From Locusta migratoria (lineage: Eukaryota; Arthropoda; Insecta; Orthoptera; Acrididae): a stretch of DNA of 64,000 nt. Both the position numbers and the translations under genes were made by a program. Shown one piece after another: positions 1-10,099 of the stretch. Below the pieces are notes generated by a model. The model saw only the letters and a list, made by a program, of their open reading frames with translations. It ran no database searches and had not been told where the DNA came from. The DNA is taken from contig CM048751.1 of assembly GCA_026315105.1 (NCBI GenBank), positions 334,954,649-335,018,648 on the forward strand, in the 5' to 3' direction. Positions within the stretch are counted from its first letter, which is position 1, and the number at the start of each line of letters is the position of its first letter.

Positions 1-99
1 ACCAAAACTGTCATTCTACTTAATCAGAAGAGTGCAGAAAGTTTAAATAAGCAGTTCACATGATATAGATGAAAAAATTAATTCCTCTAAAATGGGGAG

Positions 100-1010
100 C
101 CACAAGGTTCGGTCTTGGGTCCCTTGTTGTTCTTAATATATATTAATGACTTGCCATTCTACATTCACGAAGATTCTAAGCTAGTACATTTTGCTGATGA
201 TACAAGTATAGCTATCACACCTGACAAACAGGAATTAACTGATGAAATTGTGAATTATATCTTTCAGAAAGTTATGAAGTGGTTCTCTACAAATGGACTT
301 TTATTAAACTTTGACAAAACCCAATATATACAGTTTCATACAGTAAACGGCATGACACCATTAATAAATTTAGACTTTGAACTGTAGCTAAGGTAGATTA
401 TTCAAAAGTTTTAGGTGTTTGCATTGACGAGGGACTGAATTGGAAGAAACATATTGAAGATCTCCTGAAACGTTTGAGATCAGCTACTTCTGCTATCAGA
501 GTCATTGCAAAATTTGGTGCTATACATCTCAGTAAATTAGCTTACTACGCCTATTTGCATTCATTGCCTTCATATGGGATCATATTCTGGGGCAATTCAA
601 CAGTGAGTAAAAAAGTATTAATTGCACAAAAGCGTGTAATCAGAATAATTGCTGGAGCCCACATAAGAGCATCCTGCAGACATTTATTTAGGGATCTAGG
701 AATCTTCACTGTAGCTTCACAATACATATATTCACTCATGAAATTTGTTATTAACAATCCGACTCATTTTAAATGTAATGGCAGTTTGCATAGCTAAAAT
801 ACTGGGAGAAAGAATGATATTTACTATTCAAGGTTAAATCTAACTTTGGCTCGGAAAGGGGTGAATTATGCTGCCACAAAAGTCTTTGGTCACTTACCAA
901 GTAGCATCAAAAGTCTGAGAGATACCCAACTAGTATTTAAAAAGAAATTAAAGGAATTTCTGAATGGCATCTCCTTCTACAATGTAGATGAATGTTGGGA
1001 TAAAACTTAA
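100..1010 (+). pseudogene. reverse transcriptase C-terminal half (Jockey-like), broken
   Basis: The frame from 115 opens with the RT block GPLLFLIYINDLP followed by the catalytic FADDTSIAI (about residues 27-35), so the metal-binding aspartates are intact here. The frame closes at 385-387; homology continues in another frame from about 400 (VLGVCIDEGLNWKKH-type block) and from 474-797 in the C-terminal region with the conserved block that ends IIAGAHIRASCRH. A stop at 795 and further shifts break the rest. Known role of the family: target-primed reverse transcription of its own RNA. The copy cannot make a whole protein. The 551-757 reverse frame is a shadow. Confidence 0.8.
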
Positions 1011-1129
1011 AAAAGTAAATAATAAAAAAAAAATTAAAAAAAAAAACAAACAAAAAGCAACAAAAAATGTAATAAAAAATCCTTAAAATATTTATTGTCA
1101 AGTATAGACAACATTTTCTAGACTGACAC

Positions 1130-1172
1130 GTTCCACAACATTACGAAATGTCGTATATATGATCTATGGAAC
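1130..1172 (+). repeat. conserved 3' terminal hairpin of the Jockey-like family
   Basis: GTTCCA at 1130-1135 and TGGAAC at 1167-1172 are inverted, with ACG/CGT inside. The same arrangement is at 57511-57553 in the second copy while the sequence before it differs, so the 3' stem looks conserved. In LINEs the 3' end is what the RT recognises; that role here is inferred. Confidence 0.5.
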
Positions 1173-1267
1173 AAATATTAATCTAATCTCATCTAATCTA
1201 ACTACAACACCGATACTGAAGTGTATAGTATTGGCGCCGTTTCTACAGACGGACACGACACCAGTTG

Positions 1268-1463
1268 TTCAAATGTTTGTAAATCTATCGGATCAAACTG
1301 CCTGGTCATCAGTCCGTAGCTTACAAACTACTTAAACCTAGGTAAACTAACCTAAGGACAAACATACACACCCATGCCCCAGGGAGGACTCGAACCTCCA
1401 CGGCGAGCAACCGCGCGCTCCGCAGCGACACGCTTTAGACCGCTCGGCTACTCCACCGCGGCA
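1268..1463 (-). mobile_element. tRNA-derived SINE, full length with 11-bp target duplication
   Basis: Read on the reverse strand it begins with a tRNA-like head (TAGCCGAGCGGTCTAAAGCG as A box region, GGTTCGAGTCC as B box), followed by a body that includes GTAGTTTGTAAGC and GGACTGATGACC-type sequence, and ends in ACATTTGAACAA. It is bracketed by GACACCAGTTG at 1257-1267 and 1464-1474, a perfect target-site duplication as expected for LINE-mediated retroposition. RNA polymerase III would transcribe it from the internal boxes. The short forward frame at 1374 crosses it and is not a gene. Confidence 0.9.
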
Positions 1464-1474
1464 GACACCAGTTG

Positions 1475-2283
1475 CGCGCAACTCATTTCACGCAACGAGT
1501 GTCGCAAGGTGGTGTCGTCGTGTAGACTAGCCTTAAGACAAGGTGAGTTAGTTTAATGGTCCGTATCGTTACCACCCAGGAAGTGACGTCGCATGTCACG
1601 ATGTAATCCTGGTCCGCAGGCTTTTTAGAATTTCTTTTCACCCCCATTGCCGTGTGAAAGCCTTGCTGTGCAGTAGGTATGGAATGAAATTTAATGAAGA
1701 GAGGGAGGCCGGAGTGGGTGATTGGTGGCGGCCCTTGCCGCCATGTAGGGCCAGCGCTGCTGCCCTGTGGCGGCCTCATTAGCGTCAGGGTGCTGGGGGC
1801 CCCTCTTATTGGCTGCGCCCCGCGGCCCACAGCGCGTGCCGTGCCTGAAAACGGCCCACTGAGCGAATTCAGGGAGAGCCACAGCGCGCTATACGCCGTG
1901 CAAGGTCTCGTGTCCGCAGTTATAGTCGAGCCGCCGAAAGAACGACTCTGACAGCTAGCGGCTATGTTGCCAATGCTGCTACGCGGCTGTTTGTTGTTCC
2001 GCCGTGTCGGTCGCCGGCATACGAATATCACGTCCGAAAATTTTGGGACCGTTGCTATGTACTAAAAAAAGCGTGAACGAACGAGAACAATCACAAAGTA
2101 ATGAAAAACACTCTTTTTCAGTTAAAAAGAAAAGGTTTAGAAATATATGTCGAGTTAAAGCTTCATATGTTCCAGTATTCCATTAAATATAACGTATGAT
2201 TTAGTCTTTAGCCAAAGTTCGCTAGTTGAAGAATTTTGTTTATATATTTCATCTTATATAACTATTTTCCACAGACTCGCTGT
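1475..2283. other. no gene recognised; GC-rich patch at about 1690-2030
   Basis: Overlapping frames on both strands (1483-2031 reverse, 1694-1951 forward) arise from a GC-rich block and show no domain. The block could be an LTR or CpG-rich promoter of an element I cannot name. From 2040 the sequence turns AT-rich. Confidence 0.4.
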
Positions 2284-2285
2284 TA

Positions 2286-2461
2286 TTACTCGGACACTGT
2301 ATTGTGACAGTCTGCCAAGAGGGTAAACAAATAAGGACTACCACTTTACAAGTAGTAAAACCGCCTCTTCCGGTGAAATGATTTGTCTTTTTGCATAAAA
2401 ACAGGTTTTGTCTCATTCGTTTATGGTCTCTGTTGACTGCCATAGTATAGTGTCCGAGTAA
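2286..2461. mobile_element. MITE, 176 bp, TA-flanked with about 28-bp terminal inverted repeats
   Basis: The ends TTACTCGGACACT (from 2286) and AGTGTCCGAGTAA (to 2461) are perfect inverses and the match continues inward with four mismatches to about 2312 and 2435. A TA dinucleotide flanks both ends (2284-2285, 2462-2463), the target preference of Tc1/mariner-type transposases. There is no coding capacity, so it would depend on a transposase elsewhere. Confidence 0.7.
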
Positions 2462-2565
2462 TATTATCAGATCAGTTTCGACAGCTAGTCTATTGGTCAC
2501 AAAAGTAGAAATAAAATAACGTAATTTTTCAGTAAATGATCTTTGGTTGCGAAACAAACTATACA

Positions 2566-2932
2566 TTAAAAATCAGTCGCGGACAGCTTCATTTGCAATG
2601 CACCGCTGCTACTGCTACTATCGTCCCCTAATCTTATTATTAATTCTTCTACCCGTTCTTCTGGTGTACCTTTTCGTTCCCATGCCTCTTCTAAGATGTG
2701 CCACGTACGTGTGACAACATTGTTCCATTTCGTGGGATTAATACTGCCCAATGCTTTTGTTAATGAAAAACGTTAATATTTCTTCAACGAACGATTTCAC
2801 CTGAGCCCACAGGAGTTCTATTGCATTGAAATGGCAATGATATGGTGGAAGGCGCAACTCTCTATGACCACTTTCTTCAGCAATTGTATCAATTTCATAA
2901 ATGATTTTTCGGCTTTTGTTTTTGTAACACAA
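2566..2932 (-). pseudogene. DDE transposase C-terminal remnant (IS630/Tc1-mariner-like), frameshifted
   Basis: The reverse frame 2932-2738 contains RLPPYHCHFNAIELLWAQVK, the PPYHxxxNxIExxWxxxK block that carries the last catalytic acidic residue of this superfamily. The next frame (2751-2566) continues with NPTKWNNVVTRTWHILEEAW and a serine/acidic end GDDSSSSSG. The two frames join near 2740-2756, so one frameshift separates parts of one protein. The N-terminal and first two catalytic blocks are missing; sequence above 2932 shows only a possible 30-residue extension in another frame. It would have been a cut-and-paste transposase. Whether it was host-domesticated cannot be told from this piece. 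Confidence 0.65.
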
Positions 2933-4753
2933 CGAGACAAACGTTGAACACGCGACAGATGCTTTGCAGTGACTGAAGCACGCCTACCTGTGCGACCTTG
3001 CGTGGCAGGGTGGCAACGCGGCACCGTTACCCCGGCAACGTTTACGAATTCCAGAGCTCAGGTTGGTGGTTGAGTGTCCCCCCCACCCTCTGCGGCCCAC
3101 GTGCGCGAACTGTCAAGGTCGTCCCTCTTCCAACACCCGTTCGGCCATCTAAGGCTCCGACGCCTCGTTCGCACTGCGCCTCTAAGTTTCTATAGCGGCT
3201 CTCAACTTTACACCCTCGATGGATGTTTCACAATTCATATTCCACACAGCTGGAATCTGTAGTGGGGACTTAGCAAGACAAATTTTACATACGAACCCAT
3301 GCCCGGAAATATAATCGTGCTTCGAAGGTCTGCTGATAATTGACGCTGAGTGTGTATATTGCATCAAGAATACAGTTAAACAAAATGTCCACGGGTGTAC
3401 TTCCGGTCTACAGTGTCCAACGGGCACAATATTTCTGCGATCACACATGTCGCAATCATCAGGTGAACTGATGGACTGAGCTCCTGGGAACGCGCCGGCA
3501 TGGAGATCCGCACGGTACGGCGGCTCGAAGGGAACTGGGTCCTAGCCCTTTTTTTTTTTAAATCTTTTCATTCCCTTCTTTGAAGGAGAATGGGCGGGCT
3601 GTTTCAGAGCTTGCATGCTCTATCCAATCATAGTTGTTTGACATATTTATAGTTTTCAACAATTTTTATTTGGTCATTTACAATACATTTATTTTAGTGG
3701 GTTAAAAATTATAATATTTTTCTTAAAATAACAATAAAAAGGACGTGAGAGGAATGTTATGTTAGGTTTTCTTATAACTATGTTACATATCCCACTGCTG
3801 TGTGCGGTGGCTGGGTGCTGCAATGTTTATGTTTAGAGTTTGTTTTAATGATCTATTTTTTTAGATTCTTGGGTGTCTTCTTCTTGCTTCTTCTTCACTG
3901 AGGTGAGCCGGGCTTTCTTTTCCATCTGTTAGAGGTGTCATTGTCATTGCTAGGTTTGGGAATAGGGATCTGGTGTTTTGAGCTATTGTTCGTTTCAGAG
4001 ATACCAACCGAATTTCGCTCCAACTTTTCCTTGGCGTGAGATTAAGACTGTTTCGGAATTTTTGAACAGATTTCGTGCGTCACCATCTGCCTTGCCTGCC
4101 AAGTATTGGCACTGAAAGTTTAATTCACCACCAGGGTTTTACATCCGGCTTACCTCAAAATCGACCGCCAGCGCACAGGTGTAAGTTAAGTGACTTCGGC
4201 ACTGAAGACACATGTATTTAAAATTATCGATGTTAATATTACAAAAATGTGGAGAACATCAAAATTTCACCCGACTCAGCACCTGCAGCATGTTAGAGCA
4301 GAACGTATCCCAGCCGCTGACACGTCTCTCGGCTGACAGGCTGCGACGTCAGCGCGGACCTCAATTTCCGGCTCCCGGCATGGGGGACGTAGGAGGGGCC
4401 ATCAATGGTGGACACACTTCTGACGTCACTGCAGAATGTCCGTCAGCGACAAGGAGGATTCACGGGGATCTCAGCGCACTCGCTCGACAGTTCCGGAGAC
4501 GAAGAGCTTGTTTAGACCTAGTAACGTATAGTTGGGCACTAACTACTAGCCTGAATTATAATTCTGCTGGATGCCACAGTTTTACTACAGCAACAAAAAG
4601 GGCCAGAGAGTGCTTCATTTAAAGATACATTCTGAACATTATTACCACCTATATCGTAGGCGGCAGCACGCGTCTTGTCAAGGAAGCAGTGACGTCTTGG
4701 TAGGTCGCAAATAACAACACGTAATATGGGAAAAAAATATTACGTATTACATC
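2933..4753. other. no gene recognised
   Basis: Small frames (2998-3195, 3182-3448, 4212-4622) lack recognisable domains and are interrupted. A GC-rich strip at 3480-3545 runs into a T-run (3550-3561); the 3560-4200 part is AT-rich and unassigned. It may be 3' sequence of an element on the reverse strand, but I have no motif to support that. Confidence 0.4.
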
Positions 4754-4880
4754 CAGAATGAATCTTTCACTCTGCAGAGGAGTGTGCGCTGATATGAAAA
4801 TTTCTGGCAGATTAAATTGTGTGCCGGAACCGGGACTCGAACCTGGGACCTTTGCCTTTCGCGGGCAAGCGCTCCTCCTT
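4754..4880 (-). mobile_element. tRNA-headed SINE-like repeat, reverse copy
   Basis: On the reverse strand it holds the 3' half of a tRNA-like head (TTGCCCGCGAAAGGCAAAGG, B box GGTTCGAGTCCCGG) followed by a tail with TTTTCATATCAGCGCACACT and TGCAGAGTGAAAGATTCAT. The tail is complete here, whereas the forward copy that starts next to it is cut after about 35 bases of tail. It lacks most of the A-box half. Confidence 0.75.
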
Positions 4881-5105
4881 TCTTCCAGGCCTGCTAGTCT
4901 TGCAAGGTTCGCAGGAGAGCTTCTGTGAAGTTTGGAAAGTAGGAGGCGAGGTACTGGCGGAAATGAAGTTCTGAGGCGGCATCGTGGGTCGTGTCGGGAT
5001 AGCTCAGTCGGTAGAGCACTTGCCCGCGAAAGGCAAAGGTTCCAGGTTCGAGTCCCGGTTGCGGCACACAATTTTAATCTGCCAGGAAGTATCGTTACGG
5101 GTTAC
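4881..5105 (+). mobile_element. tRNA-headed SINE-like repeat, forward copy, 3'-truncated
   Basis: Leader 4881-4990 (includes TGCAAGGTTCGCAGGAGAGC) precedes a tRNA-like block at 4994-5069: A box TAGCTCAGTCGGTAGAGCA, arm TTGCC-CGCGAAA-GGCAA, B box GGTTCGAGTCC. The loop lacks the usual U33 and acceptor pairing is poor, so it is a SINE head, not a working tRNA gene. The tail AATTTTAATCTGCCAGGAAG is shared with the reverse copy just upstream, with which it forms a long inverted repeat. The forward frames 4932-5277 are incidental. Confidence 0.75.
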
Positions 5106-5425
5106 CTGTTCACTTTACAACTGCCGACGGCAGAACACGGAACTGAACTTTGCTTACTACCAGGTGTGGCCGAAGGCGTCCAATAATTCTCGAGATTACA
5201 CGATCGACGCACGTGGCTCGGCACTGTGCAGTCTCGTCATTTTCATAGTGGGGCTGTGTATTCTTAGCGCCTACTGAAACGTATAGCGGTCGTTCCACTT
5301 CAAATCGGACAGCAGGAAATCTTGCATTTTTCTGTGAGGTTTCATTTTTTTGTGTTACAAAAAGTAGACGTTAGGTTAATATTGTTGTGGTACTCAAAGC
5401 TTCTGTTTGTTTATTTTAAGTAATG
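5106..5425. other. no feature recognised
   Basis: About 320 bases of unique-looking sequence between a SINE and an LTR; nothing supported. Confidence 0.35.
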
Positions 5426-6060
5426 TGTGGTGTCGCACAAGTCCAAAGTGCGCGCCACCTACTTTCGCCGCGCGCCGCCATGCGCGCACGGCGCGGCGTT
5501 CTTACGACGACAGCCACGAGCGCCCTCTGCTGCAACTCCGCTCGTGGTCACCACACTTGGGACTGAGATAGGAACCAGTAAAGACTTCGGAATCAGATGG
5601 GCACCAGTGAAGACTTGGCTATCGTTAGGCACTAGGCAGGCCTCTAGCTCAACTCTGAATCTGCACTACTGATCTTTGTAAAGCCGGCAGCGGTGGCCGA
5701 GGTGACTGAGGCACTCCAGTCACGGTCAGCACGGCCACTACGGTCGGGGGTTCGAATCCCCCCTCGGGCATGGATATTTGTGCCGTCTTAGTTCGTAAGT
5801 AGATCATGAGTAGTTTGTAAGTTTAGGGACTGATGACCCCGTAGTTAAGTCCCATAAGCTTAACAAACCTTTGAACCTTTTGATCTTTGTAAAAGTTAAG
5901 TATTGTATAAATTCTGTGCAATATATATCTCGTTCTAATTTACATTAGTGTTTCTAGTTTCTGGCTACTCCCCTCCGTACCTGCACCAGCGTGCTATCTT
6001 TATTCCTGTGTCGGTCTCATTCCACTCGCCCACCGACACCTACGACGGAAACGAGACACA
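5426..6060 (+). mobile_element. LTR (Gypsy-like, probably solo or truncated), interrupted by a SINE
   Basis: It starts TGTGGTGTCG and ends ACACA, consistent with TG...CA ends. GC-rich 5' third, then AAGTTAAGTATTG-type sequence, then CACCGACACC and ACGAGACACA near the end. Just after the end lies AAAGTGGCGACGAGGATGGG (about 6086-6105), where TGG fits the start of a tRNA primer-binding site; a related copy of that 26-bp unit precedes it (6055-6080). No gag or pol follows: sequence goes into a reverse-strand LINE at 6282. Without the SINE the LTR is about 424 bp. Ends are inferred by eye. Confidence 0.55.
5683..5881 (+). mobile_element. tRNA-derived SINE with 12-bp perfect target duplication
   Basis: Head has GGTGGCCGAGG (A box) and GGTTCGAATCCC (B box); body has TTCGTAAGTAG, GTAGTTTGTAAG and GGGACTGATGACCCC; it ends near CTTTGAACC. 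GATCTTTGTAAA at 5671-5682 and 5882-5893 flanks it. Removing the insert and one duplication restores a continuous LTR, so the SINE is younger than the LTR. Confidence 0.92.
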
Positions 6061-6281
6061 AAAGCGGCGACGAGGCTGGGACACAAAAGTGGCGACGAGG
6101 ATGGGATACAAAATAATGTAATTTTATGATATCTCCTGATTATGACCCTCATAGCTCGGAAACTATTCATACTAAAATTTTCAAGTAAATTACAAAATGA
6201 AAGCACTGTTGTACAGATTGGTGTGGTATTCAGGCGGAATCTTTAAAAATTAAATTTGAAGAAGTTTTCATCTTTTGTCTG

Positions 6282-7561
6282 TTGTGTTGTTGTGGTCTTC
6301 AGTCCGCAGACTGGTTTGATGCAGCTCTTCACGCTACCCTGTCCTGTGCAAGCCTCTTCATCTGATAATACGTTCGGCAACCTACTTCCTTTTGAATCTC
6401 CTTACTATATTCGTCCGTCGGTCTCCCTCTGCGATTTTTACCCCACATGCTTCCTTCTTACGCTAAATTGACAATTCCTTGATGTCTCAGAATGTGCCCA
6501 ACCAGTCTATCCTTTCTCTTGGTCAGGATACGCCAGATACTCCTTTTCTCCCGATTCGGTTAAGTACCTTCTCATTAGTTACTTGATCTACCCATCTAAT
6601 TTTCATCATTCGTCTGTAGCACCACATTTCAAAAACTTCTATCATCTTTTTATCTGACCTCCTTGTCGTCCATGTTTTACTCCCACACAATGCTACACTC
6701 CACACAAATGTTTTCAGAAAGGATTTTCTAAAATTTAAATTAATATGGGATGTTAACAAGTTTCGCTTCTTTAGGGACGCTTTTCTTCCCATATCCATTC
6801 TGCATTTTATATCTTCTTTACTTTGGTCATCAGAAGTTATCATGCTACCCAAATAACAAAATTCATCTACTCTTTCTATTGTCTCATTACCTAATCTAAT
6901 TCCTTCAGCATCAACAGATTTTCTGACATAGCATACCATTACCTTCGTTTCAAGACACTGTCCATTCCATTCAATTGCTCTTCCAAATCTTTTGCGGTCT
7001 CTGACAAAATTACTATGTCATCGGCAAACCGCGATGTTTTTATTTCTTCTGCCTGCACTTTAATGCCCTCTCCAAATTTCTCTTTCCATTCCGTCACTGC
7101 CTGCTCAATTTACAGATTGAACAACGTTGGGGGAAATCTACAATCCTGACTTACTCTCTTCCCATCCTCTGCGTCCCTTTCTTGCCCTTCGACTCTAATA
7201 ACCGTAGTTTGGTTTTTGTATAGGTTGAATATGGCTCTTCGCTCCATATATTTTACCCTGCTATCTTCAGAATTTGGAAGAGTGTATTCCATTCGACATT
7301 GTCAAAAGCTTTCTCCAAATCGACAAACGCTAAAAACGTCGGTTTCCCTTTCCCTAACCTATCCTCTAAGATAAGTCGTAATATAAGTATTTCATCCCGT
7401 GTTCCTACATTTCTTCTAAATCCAAACAAATTTTTCCCGAGGTTAGATTCCACAAGTTTTTCCATTCGTCTGTAAATAATTCGAGTTACTATTTTGCAAC
7501 CATGACTTATTAAACTGATATTTCTATAATTTTCACACTTGCTCCTGTCTCATACATCTTT
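6282..7561 (-). pseudogene. RTE-like LINE, reverse copy, 5'-truncated (RT to C-terminus)
   Basis: On the reverse strand the copy runs from the RT palm (FGFRRNVGTRD, then LAFVDLEKAFDNVEW at about 7320-7260) through the catalytic SRFADDIVILSET (about 7035-7000) to the conserved C-terminal region (EFCYLGSMIT, MGRKASLKKRNLLTS, MWCYRRMMKIRWVDQV, to about 6523) and the tail that ends at 6282 with the ACAACAACA-type 3' end. Frames are broken at least near 7110-7250, 6960 and 6520. The upstream end has an internal deletion of roughly 60 bases at about 7543-7550 relative to the copies at 14.4 and 29.0 kb. Endonuclease and 5' part are absent. Known family role: endonuclease-RT retroposition. Clade name (RTE) is inferred from its resemblance to endonuclease-RT proteins of that type. 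Confidence 0.85.
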
Positions 7562-8599
7562 TCTTTATAAAATGCATTTTTAAATTGAGTAAATTTATGC
7601 TATATTGTTCAGCATTTGATTTTAAAACAGTATGAATAAACAGTTTTATGGTGCCTTGAATACAGAGCTGTAGAATAAGTAAAACTTCCTGAATGGTTCA
7701 CTGGAGTCCCGTCGGATCCTATTGTAATAATCACACAAAATTTTTTGGGAGACAGCTGCTCGCCATCTTCAGGTGTACTGCCGCTGTTGCTTCTCTGCTC
7801 GCAATATATATGGTGGCTTATTACCACGGCGCAGGCGCCGCCGCTGTCATCGCAGACCAGAGCGTCGACGGCGTAAACATGGAGAGCTCTTTTTTTCCGG
7901 GGCTCCCTACTCCCCTGCACCCCGTCCTTTCGCTTGCCATTTAAGCCTTCGTCGGCTTCTTTCTTTTTCCAAACAAAACCGTCCCCCGGCGTTTTCATTG
8001 ACAATGAAGTCAAAGCAGACTTCCTGCCGTCGTAATGTAAATAAATGATATATTCCTCTTCTATGGAGAATTCATGCTCCGTCAGAGGCAACTGAGAATC
8101 CGGAAGCTCCATACCCGACGTTAAAAAAAAAAAAAAATAAATAAATAAATAAATAAATAAAAAAAAAAAGAAAAGAACAGATACTTCGACCCAGGCGAAG
8201 GCACGCCACAAAGTGCACATAAAACCAAAATGCAAGCAATCCAGTGTCCACTCACTGTCAATAAGACATATTGAACATAAAATGAAATGAAAAAATAAAG
8301 TCACTCGGTACAATGCACCATCATATGAAGGAGAAAAAAAAATAAAAACAGTAAACTCAACATCAAAAATTACATGCCGTGCTTAGCAAATATATATTCC
8401 AGGGAATCTTTTAAAAAATTCCGAAATGTTTCTTTATATTTCGTCTGCTTTTTCTCCTTTTCATATTTCGTCCAAAGATACGGTAGGAATTCTACAGAAT
8501 CTGTCGTAGCCAACGTAAAAACCGAATGTATCGTCCGTCCCAGACTCCATAGCGTTGCATGTTTTTTTGCATTTAGGTAAGGGGTTCAGTCCGGGGTCA
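7562..8599. other. no gene recognised; A-rich run at 8126-8176
   Basis: The longest frame (8313-7609 reverse, 234 codons) crosses an A/AAAT-rich microsatellite (8126-8176), which gives a false run of Phe/Leu/Ile; it has no domain. On the reverse strand near 7755-7778 there is CACCTGAAGATGGCGAGC, resembling the start of hammerhead-type motifs found in Penelope-like elements, but the partner stem is poor. Confidence 0.4.
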
Positions 8600-9190
8600 C
8601 GGCGTCTTCGACAGTGATGGTGTCAATAGAAACTCTGTTTATCAGTCTCAGCATGTCCCTAGCGATATCCTATATAGCGACGTGATGGCGGCACACAAAG
8701 CGATGTTCAAGTGTATCCTCTGATCGACAAGTAACACAAAGAGCTGATGGACACAGTTTGACTGCATGACGTTTGGCATTTGTGGGTATGGTACGATTGA
8801 CCACCTGATACCAAATTGCCCGAGGCGGTAGCACACGCGAAGAAACATTCCTCGAAATGTGACTCGAGTTCCTATTCGGCAATCTTAGCTCCCGTTTGTT
8901 AGAGGCCGGAGATCCACGTAGATCTTAACTGAGATCATAAACCCTTTTCCGGAAAAGATGGCCGTCGACGATATAGCTGGAGTGGAGGAAGTATTGGCGC
9001 ACGTGGTGTAGGTGGTATGGTATGTGCATGATCTGCACAGGCGCTGTCACTGACGGCGGGCGGTAGCGGTGGAAGAGTGTAGCCGTTGGGCTGCCAGGAC
9101 CTTTGCTGATCACTGCTGTCGTCCTCCTAATCAGCAGCGCCACACACTTAGCGTGGAAGTCTATAAGGCCTAATCCACCAGACTCGGGTG
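8600..9190 (-). pseudogene. non-LTR retrotransposon C-terminal fragment with CCHC zinc-binding motif
   Basis: On the reverse strand the upper part (about 9170-8925) reads GGLGLIDFHAKCVALLIRRT-like sequence, typical of the region after the RT in I-superfamily LINEs. The lower part (8882-8670) reads IWYQVVNRTIPTNAKRHAVK, then CVTCRSEDTLEHRFVC, a Cx2Cx7Hx3C zinc-binding motif that binds nucleic acid in these proteins. A stop at 8925 separates them. RT and endonuclease are missing. The exact clade (I, Nimb or related) is not determined. Confidence 0.6.
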
Positions 9191-9394
9191 GCTGAGTTCA
9201 AGTAGCCATGGATGCCTTGAAGAGGTGGCCACGCCCTCTCCGGAGGGCCGTTGAACGGGCCGCTGGTGGTCTGCGCAGGCGCGGCGCGGCGCGGCGCGGG
9301 CAATAGCGGTCGCTGGCGGAGGAAAAAGTGCGTGTTTTACATGTCTTGACTTCGATGACCCATCTGAGTCGATATGTCACCATCATCCGTCTGA

Positions 9395-9665
9395 GGCTAA
9401 TACTGCCACAGCACTGCCAAGGCAGGTTCCCATGCTTTATTAAGTTGGAACCCCGTGTCTCTATTAATTAAATCTCTTGCGATGTATATTTCGACGGCCT
9501 CTTTAATTATTTAGTCCCAGTAGGTGGAAGCGGAAGAAATGATCTTAGTCTCTTCGTAATTCATGCAGTGTCTCGAATCAAGACTGTGTTCAGCACCAGC
9601 CAATTTTTCTGGTTGACACAATCTTGTGTGGCGTTTATATTCGTCGCATCAGCGCGAGCTTACGT
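9395..9665 (-). pseudogene. Penelope-like element, GIY-YIG endonuclease C-terminal end
   Basis: The reverse-strand reading from about 9660 gives DEYKRHTRLCQPEKLAGAEH, then SLDSRHCMNYEETKIISSAS, a stop in TYWD*IIKEAVEIYIARDL, then INRDTGFQLNKAWEP and a stop near 9405. This is the end of the GIY-YIG nuclease domain of Penelope-like elements: a conserved AEHSLD..H block, then the glutamate-bearing KEAVEIYIAR helix. One in-frame stop (TAA) kills it. The RT part is not present; homology ends abruptly near 9665. It has no neighbouring LTR that I can show. Confidence 0.65.
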
Positions 9666-9689
9666 ACTCATGGCTTAATTATATCTTTT

Positions 9690-10085
9690 GAATTTTAATT
9701 ATAAGGGTGTCCACAATACTCCATAGAAAAATTTGTAGTTACCCCTTTTTATGCTACCTTCCCCCTGTCAACGAATTTCTTGAATAGTTGTAATGTCTAC
9801 ATCGTATCTAGTTAATTTGTCTGGTAATCTTTGGAACGTTCCTCTTCAAACTTTTAACGTTCCATGTCCCCAACCAAAAAAGTTCCTTTCGGCTTGAATC
9901 TCTCCGAAGTAGGGTCCACCTGGGGATCCGAATGAGAACCTAGTTTAACTGCGGGATATTTTACCTTAAAGGGACCCATAACCATCATTGTTGCTGATTC
10001 TTGATGGATAGATTTGATAGTAAGAGAGGAACAAACAGGGATAGTTTATCACGCCATCCCCTGCTCTCCACCGTCTGTCCGTGAC
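9690..10085 (-). pseudogene. RTE-like endonuclease start and 5'UTR fragment
   Basis: Reverse-strand sequence near 9880-9760 reads GTWNVKSLKR, then after a frame change LTRYDVDITTIQEIR, a stop (TGA where Trp is usual) and QGEG. These are the first two blocks of an exonuclease-endonuclease-phosphatase endonuclease. The adjoining sequence (about 9920-9990) resembles the 5'UTR of the RTE-like copy at 27.36-27.42 kb (GATCCGAATG, ATATTTTACC). It is probably a second RTE-like family, 3'-deleted here. Confidence 0.55.
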
Positions 10086-10099
10086 TACTAATGTTTCTA

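Larger units (their letters stand above)
1..1203 (+). mobile_element. Jockey-like non-LTR retrotransposon, 5'-truncated copy
   Basis: This is the 3' part of a LINE that enters from the left edge. It holds the end of the reverse transcriptase, a thumb/C-terminal region, an A-rich stretch (about 1010-1070) and a 3' terminal signature around 1120-1203 that ends in TCTAA-type repeats. The same signature closes a second copy at 57490-57577, which fixes the 3' boundary and the strand. The element copies its RNA at a nicked chromosomal target. Clade is inferred from motif style (Jockey-superfamily RT) rather than from a search. Confidence 0.8.

Noticed and set aside
1483..2031. 182-codon reverse frame
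   Set aside because: Frame through a GC-rich patch that is also open on other frames; no motif.
4212..4622. 136-codon forward frame as a gene
   Set aside because: No recognisable domain, no support from context, low-complexity composition.
4994..5069. tRNA gene with a Ser-type CGA loop
   Set aside because: The anticodon loop lacks U33, acceptor pairing is poor, and the same head with the same tail occurs inverted next to it; it is a SINE head.
7750..7780. hammerhead-like CTGAAGATGG on the reverse strand
   Set aside because: The first core box is perfect but the GAAA box reads AAAA and helix II is poor.
7609..8313. 234-codon reverse frame as a membrane protein gene
   Set aside because: The hydrophobic run comes from an A/AAAT-rich microsatellite; no domain on either side and it overlaps nothing conserved.
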